NCBI GenBank assembly: GCA_030693155.1
Contig: JAUYBJ010000057.1
Location: 74,275-138,274 of the forward strand
DNA length: 64,000 nt
Direction: 5' to 3'
From: Methylococcales bacterium
Lineage (GTDB): Bacteria; Pseudomonadota; Gammaproteobacteria; Methylococcales; Methylomonadaceae
Each line of letters opens with the position of its first letter. The first letter of the stretch is position 1. Below the pieces are notes generated by a model, which ran no database searches, had not been told where the DNA came from, and saw only the letters and a list, made by a program, of their open reading frames with translations. Of the stretch, positions 25,101 to 33,973 are shown piece by piece. The position numbers were made by a program, and so were the translations under genes.

Positions 25101-27958
25101 AAAGCAGTACCATCTTGAATGCCACGCCAGATAGCATTCTTTTGGTGTGGGCGTAACTGAACAGAAAGTGACGCACCAGGTAATGTTAAATGTGAGCCAT
25201 CGTATTTAGTAGCAACATTCGTATTGAACTGATCATTATATAAACGTGCCAGGCTTGTTCTACGTTCTTTGTCTTCCCATACCCAATCTTCAAAGGCCTG
25301 CTTGATTTCATCAGCTTTTTGTGTGGCCGCTGCAGTTTTGCCTTCATTTAATCTGTAAATTGGATTTCGATAGTCATCGTAGCCAACAATATCTTTAACC
25401 TCGATAGATTTATTGGTAAGAATTTTTTCGATTAAAGTATTGGCACCAAGATCCTCTGTGCCCCATGTAACATTATTAGTTGTTTCATCAGGTGCTGATA
25501 TTTTTACAATCCATTTACCAATGGCTTTTTGATAAGAAATATCACGCTTAACATCACCTATCAAATGGCCAATAAAATCGCTCACAATTGCATCTGGAAC
25601 CCATGAAGAACCTAACTGAATGGAAATGTCTATAGGTTCAATATCTTGTGGCTGGACAAGCTCTAAAGCAGCAACGTTTTCTTCATAAATAGCATTACGA
25701 AATGTTGCTTCCCATGCTTGCTGTAATTTTTCCTTAACATTCCCAGATAGATAATGTTCAGCAGTTTCATATTTATTGTTAATCGGGTTTAAATAAATAA
25801 ACCCTTTTAATTCATCTAGGATTACATCTTCTGCTTTCCCAGTTAAACGCACCATGCGAGATAAATCTACACGGCCAAGTTCATTCATTGAAACTATTAA
25901 TGCTTCTTTAGCTGTACCGACCTTTGTGATTTCACGTAAAGGCGACAATACACGTTTGGTGAAAATAGCCGCTTTCTTTGCACTTGCTTCACGAGGCTCT
26001 ACACCGTGTTTTTTTGCTGAATCTTTCGATATACCTTTATCATAATCACGCTCTAATGCCATGAGTAACGGAAACTCAGGATCGTCACCCATGGCTTGTT
26101 TCATTAATAACGATGAAATATAGCCGTGTTTTTTAACAAACTTGTCATAGACACTGTTTAAATGATTACGATAAGCATCCAGCTCTATTCCAGAAGAATA
26201 TTCTGATTTTTCATAATCCATTAAAGTACGTAAAGCAGTTTTAATACCGAGCATGCCCTTAATACGCTCTCCTACGAGTTCGTTTTTGAATTCAGCCCAT
26301 TCATAGGACTTATCTGCTAATATATCTGGCAACCGTCTAGCTATACGTTCCTTATCTAGTGCTTTGCCATTGATCGCACTTACAACAAAATAACCACCAA
26401 CTTTGACATCATCAGGTACTTCGACTTTATCATCCACAATATCAGACTCATTAAATATGCCAGGTTTCTGATAAATACCTTCTGGCAATTTACCAATAGC
26501 ATTAATTAGTGCATTTGGTAAATCTTGGTTTTCATCGGCAACAAGTGCTGAATTACCACCCCTGAAACTCATATTGACCATCCTCATCGTACCAAGCATC
26601 ATTTCTGGCCGATCAATATAATATTTGTTCAGGTTATATCGTGTATTAGTCTGCGTATCGAATTGCGGTTCAGTATCTAACCAAGATTTATCAGTTTCTT
26701 GTCCTTCAAAAGCCTTTTGAAAGAAAATAATATCGGTAGTAACTTCGGTTAATGAATTTTGTTTGAAAGTATTATTTGGTAGACGTATAGCACCTAATAA
26801 GTGTGCTCTGTCTGCGACATAAGCACGTGCTTTATCATCAATACCATCCATCAAATAGTTTGATACCACCATTGCCATCAAACCGCCTGAACGAATATTG
26901 TCTATTGATTTAGCCGTAAAATAATTATGGATTGAAAATTTAGCTAACTCTGGGTAGTCTTCGTCATAAACCGTTTGGCTACCAAAAGGAAAATTACCGA
27001 TAACAACATCAAATCTGTTTTTAGGAATAACAACTTCCTGAAAACCCTTATTGATAATTGAAGATTCTGGATATAAGGCGCTTGCAATACGTGCTGTTAG
27101 AGGATCTAGCTCGATACCAGTTACTTTGCTATTTTGATTGATTGAATCTGGCAATAGACCAATGAAATGACCACTACCAACTGCAGGATCCAAAATATTT
27201 CCACCAGTGAAGCCCAAACGTTCAAGACCTGCATAAATATTACTAACAACGAGAGCTGGCGTATAATGAGCGTCTTGTGTGGATCTACGAGCCGCCTCAT
27301 ATTCTTCAATCGTAAGAATAGAGCTTAATTCTTTAAATTCATTTGCCCAATTATCATTTCGATGATCAAAAGCTTGGGGCAAACCACCCCAGCCAACATA
27401 TTTAATTAATATAGCCTGTTCATCTAATGTTGCATTTCTGCTTTCCGTCTCAATATTTTTTAAAGTTGTGATCGCTGCAATGTTATCTTGATATTTTGCC
27501 TTTGCACCACCGATCCCAAGATTATCTGAATCAGTGATTTTGTAATTATTTGGCTCTACAAATCGAGCTGGACTTGATGTAATTGCAATATTTCTGTTTT
27601 CGTCATCCCCTCGTTGATCTGCTGCATGTTCTGTAGGATTATTTCCTGTTCCATTTTCTGTTGATCCAGAAGTCGATTGAATATCACTACTTCCCCCTTG
27701 CTCTCCAAATCCATTAGCGCTTGCGGTGAATTCATTGCCCATCTGTCTGCTATTGTCCATCCGTACTGATTGAACGGTGCCTTGTGAATCAATTGCAATG
27801 TCTGGGTATTCAGAACCCTTGCCGCTATCGCTAGCGGTTGTTGTTGGCCTTCTATCATCATTTATCTCCTGTAGTTTAGTTGCTGTGTTCAGAATATTGT
27901 TAAAATCCGCGTCAAAGTCGAAGCCTAACTGTTGTGGTGCCAAATCTTTTTGTTTCAT
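22100..27958 (-). CDS. Giant polyvalent protein: N6-adenine methylase plus SNF2-type helicase, KfrB-like tail
   Basis: This is the largest gene (1952 residues). After about 150 low-complexity residues, an N6 methyltransferase domain has the SAM-binding ILDPAVGSGHF and the catalytic motif IGNFPFG (about 322). An SF2 helicase follows, with DHVVGAGKT (about 957), a DEAD-like AIFLDESQ (about 1119) and the motif VI region EQREGRIIRQG (about 1522). A long coiled-coil stretch and a KfrB-like domain (HIVQNIGKRYIVLHD, about 1885-1940) close it. The architecture is like phage P1 DarB and plasmid polyvalent methylase-helicases that counter restriction. It probably modifies and translocates along transferred DNA. 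It heads the giant-small-ArdC string. Confidence 0.92.
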   Translation of the reverse strand: MKQKDLAPQQLGFDFDADFNNILNTATKLQEINDDRRPTTTASDSGKGSEYPDIAIDSQGTVQSVRMDNSRQMGNEFTASANGFGEQGGSSDIQSTSGSTENGTGNNPTEHAADQRGDDENRNIAITSSPARFVEPNNYKITDSDNLGIGGAKAKYQDNIAAITTLKNIETESRNATLDEQAILIKYVGWGGLPQAFDHRNDNWANEFKELSSILTIEEYEAARRSTQDAHYTPALVVSNIYAGLERLGFTGGNILDPAVGSGHFIGLLPDSINQNSKVTGIELDPLTARIASALYPESSIINKGFQEVVIPKNRFDVVIGNFPFGSQTVYDEDYPELAKFSIHNYFTAKSIDNIRSGGLMAMVVSNYLMDGIDDKARAYVADRAHLLGAIRLPNNTFKQNSLTEVTTDIIFFQKAFEGQETDKSWLDTEPQFDTQTNTRYNLNKYYIDRPEMMLGTMRMVNMSFRGGNSALVADENQDLPNALINAIGKLPEGIYQKPGIFNESDIVDDKVEVPDDVKVGGYFVVSAINGKALDKERIARRLPDILADKSYEWAEFKNELVGERIKGMLGIKTALRTLMDYEKSEYSSGIELDAYRNHLNSVYDKFVKKHGYISSLLMKQAMGDDPEFPLLMALERDYDKGISKDSAKKHGVEPREASAKKAAIFTKRVLSPLREITKVGTAKEALIVSMNELGRVDLSRMVRLTGKAEDVILDELKGFIYLNPINNKYETAEHYLSGNVKEKLQQAWEATFRNAIYEENVAALELVQPQDIEPIDISIQLGSSWVPDAIVSDFIGHLIGDVKRDISYQKAIGKWIVKISAPDETTNNVTWGTEDLGANTLIEKILTNKSIEVKDIVGYDDYRNPIYRLNEGKTAAATQKADEIKQAFEDWVWEDKERRTSLARLYNDQFNTNVATKYDGSHLTLPGASLSVQLRPHQKNAIWRGIQDGTALFDHVVGAGKTYEFIATGIESKRMGLMKKPMFVVPNHLLLQWKDAFYELYPSANILIAEKSDFSKENRQRLFGRIATGDWDAVIVAHSSFKKIGVPNETLKIILDEQIDDLTMAISELKGNNGQHFSIKELEKTRDRMEARLARAADTGSKDAVVSFADLGVDAIFLDESQQFKNLYITTSMNRVAGLGNLEGSEKAFDLFIKARYLQMKHDGRGLFFGTGTPISNTIAELYTVQRYMQYDEMKRRGIVHFDAWASTFGKVVTGWELDATGVNYRLNSRFAKFQNVPELTALYRSFADVITRSDLERQGLEIGKPFPTPKIKGGKPENIIVPRSQDQALFMGVQTPVLDDDGMPVTRADGTIVKKWTAGSIIDRMENLPDDPSIDNPLKITNEARKAGLDYRLIDPDAEDHEGSKLNELVHRAHNIYARWDARKGTQLIFCDLSTPKASSQKTAFVVPEIIPAASDEIEDVDTVSMDELLSANSKFSVYEDIRDKLVARGIPPHQIRFIHDAKTDLQKSKLFDEMNRGVVRILLGSTEKMGAGTNVQRKLVAEHHLDAPWRPSDLEQREGRIIRQGNEFYEEDPEGFEVELLRYATEKTYDGRMWQTIEVKAAGIEQFRKGDALQRVIEDISSEAANAAEMKAAATGNPLIFMQVKLNADLKKLEAVYSSYKRAHHTLDSRIDWLSNAEQRSSAILQKLNAEIARRDAQPSEHFSYELGGKKYGEKTKKELLPEIMAVMKLALQNKAKVGEKNPETYSVGKFRGFDIAVYGERDSLQFVIKGEDLYSPRNLEYHKEDEFSLNGFINRLNNYVNSFEEKILANQAKLVTDLEELDKAMVEKSKPFTQLKKLEILRMDCGDVLSELKKVQNDDNYISKWKPRSQDVPEEPQKAAADPHIEAPVEQMIFGDLVSQDRSRILANTNGRDVMPVDTQFGYYRGTILEKTDYHIVQNIGKRYIVLHDINILDNHPPVGDLMEVRYKNNQANIIKQDIKNELKQNAR

Positions 27959-27994
27959 GTCTCATCCCGATTGTTATTATATTTTTTTATTTAA

Positions 27995-29077
27995 TTAACG
28001 TTCAAAACTATTGGTTTTTTGATTATTTATTTCGGTAACTTTAGCGGTTTTACCTTGATAAAGAATGTCTAACTTAGCACCTTCCTTTACCTCACCAACA
28101 CGCGATTTCTCATGAATAACAAAAGTTTTCCTACCAATATCCTGAACAACATGACTATCAAAAACTTGCGCAACACGTCCAGAAAAGTTACGTGTTTCAT
28201 TGGTTTTATCAGGATATGCAATGCCAGCGTCACGTTCTAACGCATAATTTTCAGCAGCTTGGCGTGATGCTATGAGCTGTTCCTGTTCAGCAGCATTCAG
28301 CACAGGTGTTTTAACTAAATGATATTCAGCCAAGCGTTGTTTGTCTTTCTCATTCGGCTCGTAACCTTTGACAGTCAGACCTTTGATTGAAGCTTGATAC
28401 CACGCTTCGGCTTTAAATTTATCTGTACCATTCACCTGAATGCCAACCCAGCCTTTAGATTCGGCCAATTCGATAGCAGCTTTGAACGTCTCTAAATCTT
28501 TGTTAATCACTTTTAGCTTCATACCTTCATCGATTAAAGCAGGCTTATCACTATCGATACGATAAAAAGCATTAGGCTCACGTTCAACATATAAGCCATT
28601 GAGTAATTGACGATTAGGTTCACTCTTTTTTAACGCCGCTACTGCACCATCTGTTTCTAAAATTGGTTCAATACTACCTTCCAACTCTGCACCAGTTATT
28701 TGCGGAGCACTGGTAATTGATTTTTGGTATTCAACCAGTTCATTGAATGCTTTATTTGATAAACCAGTTTCTTGAACTAGATCTTTTCTGTCGCGTACTA
28801 TGCGCAACAGTTCATAAGTGCCTAGATGGGTAATATCAAAATAAGACTCGATATTTGGGAACAAAACATCCACTGCATTTTTAAGTCTTAGATCAGAAAA
28901 TTTTGATAGGTGATCATCTTCAAAATAAAAAGCAAGCGGCTCATTATCCTTAAAACTTTCTATATATCGATATGCGCCTATCTCAGCAGGACTTAGATGC
29001 ACCAATTCTTTTAAATCAATTTGGCCGTTGTCACTAGAATCAACAATGCCAGTTATTGTATTTTCATCTGTTTGCAT
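27995..29077 (-). CDS. LPD7-domain polyvalent protein with KfrB-like tail
   Basis: The product is 360 residues. Residues about 150-255 match the LPD7 domain of polyvalent proteins (AFYRIDSDKPALIDEGMKL, AIELAESKGWVGIQVNG, AWYQASIKGLTVKGYEP), often found beside relaxases and primases of conjugative elements. The last 60 residues are a KfrB-like domain (SHVVQDIGRKTFVIHEKSRV). The first 120 residues are unrecognised. The ATG at 29077 has AAGGTG 7 bases upstream; a GTG at 29086 is less likely. Probably a DNA-handling cargo or accessory transfer protein. Confidence 0.8.
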   Translation of the reverse strand: MQTDENTITGIVDSSDNGQIDLKELVHLSPAEIGAYRYIESFKDNEPLAFYFEDDHLSKFSDLRLKNAVDVLFPNIESYFDITHLGTYELLRIVRDRKDLVQETGLSNKAFNELVEYQKSITSAPQITGAELEGSIEPILETDGAVAALKKSEPNRQLLNGLYVEREPNAFYRIDSDKPALIDEGMKLKVINKDLETFKAAIELAESKGWVGIQVNGTDKFKAEAWYQASIKGLTVKGYEPNEKDKQRLAEYHLVKTPVLNAAEQEQLIASRQAAENYALERDAGIAYPDKTNETRNFSGRVAQVFDSHVVQDIGRKTFVIHEKSRVGEVKEGAKLDILYQGKTAKVTEINNQKTNSFER

Positions 29078-29156
29078 AATATTCACCTTATTAAATAATT
29101 AATGTACTAAAGAACTGCTATTTGATTTTATGACATCATTTTCAATATCACTGTTT

Positions 29157-31808
29157 TTAAATGGTTAATGATTTATCTGTCGATCTATCAATATTGATAG
29201 GCACAGCCCTTTTATTCTCATATTTGATTGAATATTTACCCCCTCTTTTAATGCTTTTGGATAAATCTCGTTTGTCATGTGCTATATGGACATTTTTACC
29301 AATATTTTGTACAACATGAACGGGAGTGATTTGTGATACAGAACCTCGATAGAATCCTCCGTCACGATCTGCTAAAGCAACTTCATTGGCACTGTAAACA
29401 TCTATAGAAGTAAGACTTTCTAAAGTTTTACTATATTGTGGAGGATCAGTTAACAAGCGGCCTGCATCCAGTATTAATCCTTGTAACTCAAAATTGCTAA
29501 ATGGAATATCCAGACCAATCGATCTTACAAAACTAGCGGCTTTTGCATAAACAGATTTAATCAGTGATAATTCAATATCTAGATCACCGTTTATATCTAA
29601 ACAATGCTCTACGGCCAATGCAATTAATTCTTTTGCTTTTGTTTCAACAGAAGCATTGGGATATTTATCTTCTACTTCCTGTAATAGCTCATTTAATTTG
29701 CTACCTTCTTTTTGTGCAGCAGCCATGACCTTGAATAAAAATTCACCAAATTCGCGTTCTGACTCGAAAAGATTAGCAAAGGCTATATGTCCTATTGCTT
29801 CGTGACCGATCGCAAGCTGTACGTCCTTTAAATCATAGACATTAGAAGTAACCAGGTAAATTTTGTCATCATAAGCAGCTGCTTGTGTATGAGCTGGGGC
29901 AATAAATGGTAAATCATCAGTGCTATGGATTAAAACAACATTTGGTAAACCTGGCCACATTTCCTGAATGCGTACAATTTCATTTTGAATATCAGAATCA
30001 CTTAGCATTAATTGTTCTGATTTATTTCTATCCTGCAGTCTAAAAAGGGGTAAACCTTTTAAAATAGTCTTCTGCATTTCTGGGGTAATGTTGAAGGCAA
30101 CTTGAGTATTTTGTTTTTCTGTTTCACCATAGTAATAAAAATCATGATTTAGAAAAAAATCCTCAAAATCTTCTACATCAGATAACTCGACCATCAACTC
30201 ATCGTCATCATCTGAAAAGTAAAAAACTTCTTTGCCTTCATCGAAGCGCTTTTTTGCATCCATATCAGAAAGCTTAATAGTTTCTGACACGTCTAATGTA
30301 ATTGTAGATAATTCACCACCTACTTTTTTGAGTAAATCTTTCGTAACTTTAGGAATAATAAAATTGTAAAAAGTAAGCATGCCTTCACCGCCTACACGCA
30401 AATCTACACCAGTGTAGCTTTTACCATTTTCGTGACCACTTACATCTTTACCTGATTCATTTATTATTTTTTCAGCAAGTTCTTTACCTATCGAATTTGC
30501 TAACTGTTCATTGGTAAGATTTTCTTGCTCTAAAACTGCTGTACCTTTATTCCACGCATCAATATTAAAAGTACCATCATTATTTTTGAATGCACGTACC
30601 TCTTCAATTTGCTTAGTCAAATCATAAAGGTCTACTGCTTGTTGACCGTTAATAAAAGCAACCGTATGAAAATTATTTTCAGCTGCATAATGCATCATAC
30701 GTTTAACAGCCAAAGACACCCATGCATCTGTTTTAGTAACAAAAGGTGCATTAGGGACTGTGCCAGCGTTTTTTACTTTTTCTAAAAGGGTAGCACCTAC
30801 GCCTTTCTCTTTTAGTTTTGTGTGTAATTCACGCTCTTCTGGAGTTAGATCCCTTTGGTAAGTAAAACCATTCAGGCGTTGAAGCTCCTTTTCGTCAGCA
30901 GTTAGATTGTTAGGTTTAAATCCCTTCTTTCTGCCCTCTTGCCCCCAATCCGATTGAATTTCATTGATAAACAAAATGCGTTTACCATGGGGATCAATAT
31001 GTTCATTAAAACGAATATGCGCAAGTATGTTTGCTTGTTCGAAATGGCCCATTCTGAATAATGGAGCACCACCATCAAGAGAAGTGAAATCTAGACTACC
31101 ATTGTTGTGATCAGCAATTTTTTTAAATGAATTTAATTCGGATCTGGTTAAACCACTAAATTCTACATACTCTTTATGAATACCGTCATCGACTCGACCA
31201 TAATCCAAATTTTCATAGCCTTGAATGCTTAAATCAGTTAGAAAACCATCTACATCATCTGGGTGCTTGAAAGTAACACGACCTTCCTGAGAGTTGCTTT
31301 GCGCATCAGGCAGGATAAGTAATAATTCTTTATAGTTATTACCGCCAGGTACGGTATATTTCTCATACTTGGTGTCTGATTCGATTTGGCCAGTAATATT
31401 CTGATAAGCAATATCTAAATCTTCTGGAAGTAACTCTGTATCAACAAGTTCGCCATTCTTATCATACAGGTATACATCATCATCCATGCCACGATCAAAT
31501 GTGTAGCCTGCATCATTAAGCTTTTGCATATTTAAAGATAAATGATCGAGTCCATAATGAACTTCACTAATCTTAACGCCATTATCTTTTAGATAAGCCA
31601 GTACCGATTCTTTTGAAACTAAATCAGGTTGCAATTCTAACCAAGTATTAAGACCAGACCATTCAAGCTCTTGTGCTTTAAATAACAGACCCTCACGCGA
31701 TTTCGCATTTAACCAATCTTTGATGACAGATTGTTTCACTGAGTTATTTTTATTTGTTGGCAATGATTGTTCAATTGCCAGTTCTAATGCGCTGTACCAG
31801 GTACTCAT
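29157..31808 (-). CDS. Large polyvalent protein with zincin-like motif and KfrB-like tail
   Basis: This 883-residue protein begins with a helical domain (TWYSALELAIEQ, GLNTWLELQPDLVSKESVLAYL). A large domain follows that is common in phage and plasmid polyvalent proteins (ILAHIRFNEHID, LFINEIQSDWGQEGRKKGF, DAWVSLAVKRMMHYAAE). Near residue 670 is IGHEAIGHIAF, which resembles the zincin metallopeptidase motif of such proteins, although the strict HExxH spacing is not met. The C-terminus is KfrB-like (VHVVQNIGKNVHIAHDKRDL). It probably travels with or is deployed for transferred DNA in the recipient (inference). No membrane segment was seen. Confidence 0.75.
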   Translation of the reverse strand: MSTWYSALELAIEQSLPTNKNNSVKQSVIKDWLNAKSREGLLFKAQELEWSGLNTWLELQPDLVSKESVLAYLKDNGVKISEVHYGLDHLSLNMQKLNDAGYTFDRGMDDDVYLYDKNGELVDTELLPEDLDIAYQNITGQIESDTKYEKYTVPGGNNYKELLLILPDAQSNSQEGRVTFKHPDDVDGFLTDLSIQGYENLDYGRVDDGIHKEYVEFSGLTRSELNSFKKIADHNNGSLDFTSLDGGAPLFRMGHFEQANILAHIRFNEHIDPHGKRILFINEIQSDWGQEGRKKGFKPNNLTADEKELQRLNGFTYQRDLTPEERELHTKLKEKGVGATLLEKVKNAGTVPNAPFVTKTDAWVSLAVKRMMHYAAENNFHTVAFINGQQAVDLYDLTKQIEEVRAFKNNDGTFNIDAWNKGTAVLEQENLTNEQLANSIGKELAEKIINESGKDVSGHENGKSYTGVDLRVGGEGMLTFYNFIIPKVTKDLLKKVGGELSTITLDVSETIKLSDMDAKKRFDEGKEVFYFSDDDDELMVELSDVEDFEDFFLNHDFYYYGETEKQNTQVAFNITPEMQKTILKGLPLFRLQDRNKSEQLMLSDSDIQNEIVRIQEMWPGLPNVVLIHSTDDLPFIAPAHTQAAAYDDKIYLVTSNVYDLKDVQLAIGHEAIGHIAFANLFESEREFGEFLFKVMAAAQKEGSKLNELLQEVEDKYPNASVETKAKELIALAVEHCLDINGDLDIELSLIKSVYAKAASFVRSIGLDIPFSNFELQGLILDAGRLLTDPPQYSKTLESLTSIDVYSANEVALADRDGGFYRGSVSQITPVHVVQNIGKNVHIAHDKRDLSKSIKRGGKYSIKYENKRAVPINIDRSTDKSLTI

Positions 31809-31842
31809 AATATTCCCGTAACTCTGTAGATATGATTTTTAA

Positions 31843-33222
31843 TTAGCGTTCAGCACCATGGCCTTGAGCACGTTGTGAAATATCCACTTTTGCTCGATAG
31901 CTTTCATACTTAACACTTAACTTATCACCTACTGCAGGAAGTTTATCTAAAATACGTTTATCGTGAATTACCGCAGTATGCTGACCAATATTTTGAATCA
32001 CATGATGGGTAGTTTCACCTACTACAGTACCTACATAGGAACTCTTTTCAATATTTGCAGAAATTGCTTTTAGTCCCACATAATCAACAAAATCATGTGC
32101 ATCTAATAAAGAACGTTGACCATTACGATCCTTGGACAAATTCTTTTCTTTTTCCAAGCTGTAAGCCTGCTTAATGTGAGTTTCTTTAATACCCATGCTG
32201 GCACCATGCTCGACCATAGAATCAGCACTACCGAATAAAGCCGTATATTGAGTATTATTCTCAACATAATTAACCGCTATACAGCGAGACGTTTCATCAA
32301 TATATACATCAGAAACAACATTTCTAATATGCGTTTCAATTGGCTCAATGATTTTAGGTGTAGCTGCTCTTACATCCATTGCTTGAGCTACAAATGATTT
32401 ATCTAAACCTTCGGCCTCTTGGAATTTTGCAATTGAGTTAATACTGTTGAAAAGAATTTTTTCTTTAACAACACCATCAGCATTAGTTAAATTAACTGCC
32501 AAATCATTAGTTTCATTATCAATGTAAGGCTCAGAGATAGTTAATTCCTTGCGGTTAATAACTTGGCCTTGGCCACGATAATATGAAACCATGACATCTT
32601 GACCAACAGCAGGCAAATTCATCAATCTACGATTTTCATGAGTCACTACTTCCCCAGCATGAGTAGCCTGAACCGTAAAATCTTTATTCTGGGCAAGAAT
32701 CTTTCCCACAGACACCACATCAGGTGTTCGATCACTAATTGGTGAACCATGAATTGCTTCTGCTTGTTCAATCGCTGGACGTAACCCAAGTGACATTTGT
32801 TGCTGTTGATTTATTTCATTCAAAATCCATGGATGAGTTAAGCCAGCTGATAGCAGTTCGTAATCTCTAATAATGTCATCTGAAAGAGGAATAATTGCAC
32901 CTGTTGGGGAACGGCTTTGTGAAGTTTCCAAAACAGTTGACATCCATGCACCACGTATTGATACAAGCTCGGCTACTTTAAGGTTATCTCTTAATGAGGT
33001 TGGATTAAGCCATAACTTTTCAGTTAAGGCATGCAGCATAATGTCCTTAAATTCATGTTCTTGATGTTGTAAAGGCAATTTAGAAGCCACGGGGCCATTT
33101 AGGTATACAGAATAAGTAACGACCTCTTGATCATTGCCTAACCTAGGCCAACGATTAATTGCACCAGAAGCTCTTACCGCATCAGCAAAATCTGCAAATT
33201 TCATTAAATCTTTAACGTCCAT
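31843..33222 (-). CDS. Protein with two KfrB-like domains, otherwise unknown
   Basis: The product is 459 residues. Residues 1-150 include a segment (GPVASKLPLQHQEHEFKDIM) that I cannot assign. One KfrB-like copy lies near residues 170-225 (FTVQATHAGEVVTHENRRLM, VGQDVMVSY), and a more typical one at the C-terminus (HHVIQNIGQHTAVIHDKRIL, VGDKLSVKYES). The middle (about 230-370) is unrecognised. The start has AGGAG upstream. It sits in a string of KfrB-bearing genes with the same orientation. Confidence 0.72.
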   Translation of the reverse strand: MDVKDLMKFADFADAVRASGAINRWPRLGNDQEVVTYSVYLNGPVASKLPLQHQEHEFKDIMLHALTEKLWLNPTSLRDNLKVAELVSIRGAWMSTVLETSQSRSPTGAIIPLSDDIIRDYELLSAGLTHPWILNEINQQQQMSLGLRPAIEQAEAIHGSPISDRTPDVVSVGKILAQNKDFTVQATHAGEVVTHENRRLMNLPAVGQDVMVSYYRGQGQVINRKELTISEPYIDNETNDLAVNLTNADGVVKEKILFNSINSIAKFQEAEGLDKSFVAQAMDVRAATPKIIEPIETHIRNVVSDVYIDETSRCIAVNYVENNTQYTALFGSADSMVEHGASMGIKETHIKQAYSLEKEKNLSKDRNGQRSLLDAHDFVDYVGLKAISANIEKSSYVGTVVGETTHHVIQNIGQHTAVIHDKRILDKLPAVGDKLSVKYESYRAKVDISQRAQGHGAER

Positions 33223-33248
33223 TTTAATACTCCTAAATAATTAATTTA

Positions 33249-33905
33249 CTAACGCGCTATAGCGAGTTGGTTTTTGTGTTCTTGGTTAACCTGGATATTT
33301 ACTCGACCGTTTTCATATTTGAAATTTGCTTTTTGACCAACATATGGTTCATTACTGAGTAAAAGCCTGTCATGAACTACCATGGTGTTTTGACCAATAT
33401 TTTGCAATGCAAAATACTTACTAACATCAATAACCGTTCCGTAATATGAGGAACTTTGGATATTGGTATGCTCTATCTTTTTATTCCAGTCCCTATGCTT
33501 AATGGTTAGTTTTTTTAGATCTTCCACCTTATGTATAAAATCAGGTGCTTTAATAAAGTCTTTATGCATACCGATTGCATCAGCCATTAAGACTATATTT
33601 GCAACATCAAGTAACGCATGGGGTACATATTTTTGAACATCACGATGATAAGCAAGTTTTGCAATAGTTGGATCATTGATAATATTCTGTTCTAACAGTT
33701 TAAATACAACATCACCATCACCCATTTCCCACAGGCTATCATGAGCTCTTGTCGCTAATGGATTAACAATATCACCAAAGAATTCACCTTTTTCTCTGCG
33801 AATACCATTTTTAGCCATTTCTTGCCAATGCTCAATAACAGTTTTTGCGCGGCTCTTAGCGCCTTTTGTTACTTCACCACGTGTTGTATCACCAAACAGA
33901 TCCAT
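33249..33905 (-). CDS. Protein with KfrB-like C-terminus
   Basis: A 218-residue protein. The N-terminal 145 residues are mostly helical and unassigned (MDLFGDTTRGEVTKGAKSRA at the start). The last 60 residues are KfrB-like (YFALQNIGQNTMVVHDRLLL, VGQKANFKYENGRV). The ATG at 33905 has AAAGGTGA 8 bases upstream and is preferred to GTG at 33914. A TTTCCTATATAAGAAA near-palindrome and the terminator of the previous gene lie just upstream, so this gene likely starts a new transcript. Confidence 0.72.
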   Translation of the reverse strand: MDLFGDTTRGEVTKGAKSRAKTVIEHWQEMAKNGIRREKGEFFGDIVNPLATRAHDSLWEMGDGDVVFKLLEQNIINDPTIAKLAYHRDVQKYVPHALLDVANIVLMADAIGMHKDFIKAPDFIHKVEDLKKLTIKHRDWNKKIEHTNIQSSSYYGTVIDVSKYFALQNIGQNTMVVHDRLLLSNEPYVGQKANFKYENGRVNIQVNQEHKNQLAIAR

Positions 33906-33928
33906 TAAAATCACCTTTATGTGTTTTA

Positions 33929-33944
33929 TTTCCTATATAAGAAA
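33929..33944. promoter_or_regulatory. Operator-like near-palindrome TTTCCTATATAAGAAA
   Basis: It differs from the perfect palindrome at 54167-54182 by one base pair. It is 24 bp upstream of the start at 33905 and directly follows a terminator hairpin, as expected of a promoter-proximal site. Confidence 0.45.
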
Positions 33945-33969
33945 TAAATAGGGGCTAATAGCCCCTATT
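33945..33969 (-). terminator. Intrinsic terminator after the DUF5710-like/KfrB-like gene
   Basis: A perfect 10-bp stem (AATAGGGGCT/AGCCCCTATT, 33947-33969) with a 3-base loop lies just after the stop at 33974. On the minus strand it is followed by a T-rich stretch (TTTATTTCTT). Confidence 0.75.
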
Positions 33970-33973
33970 CCCA

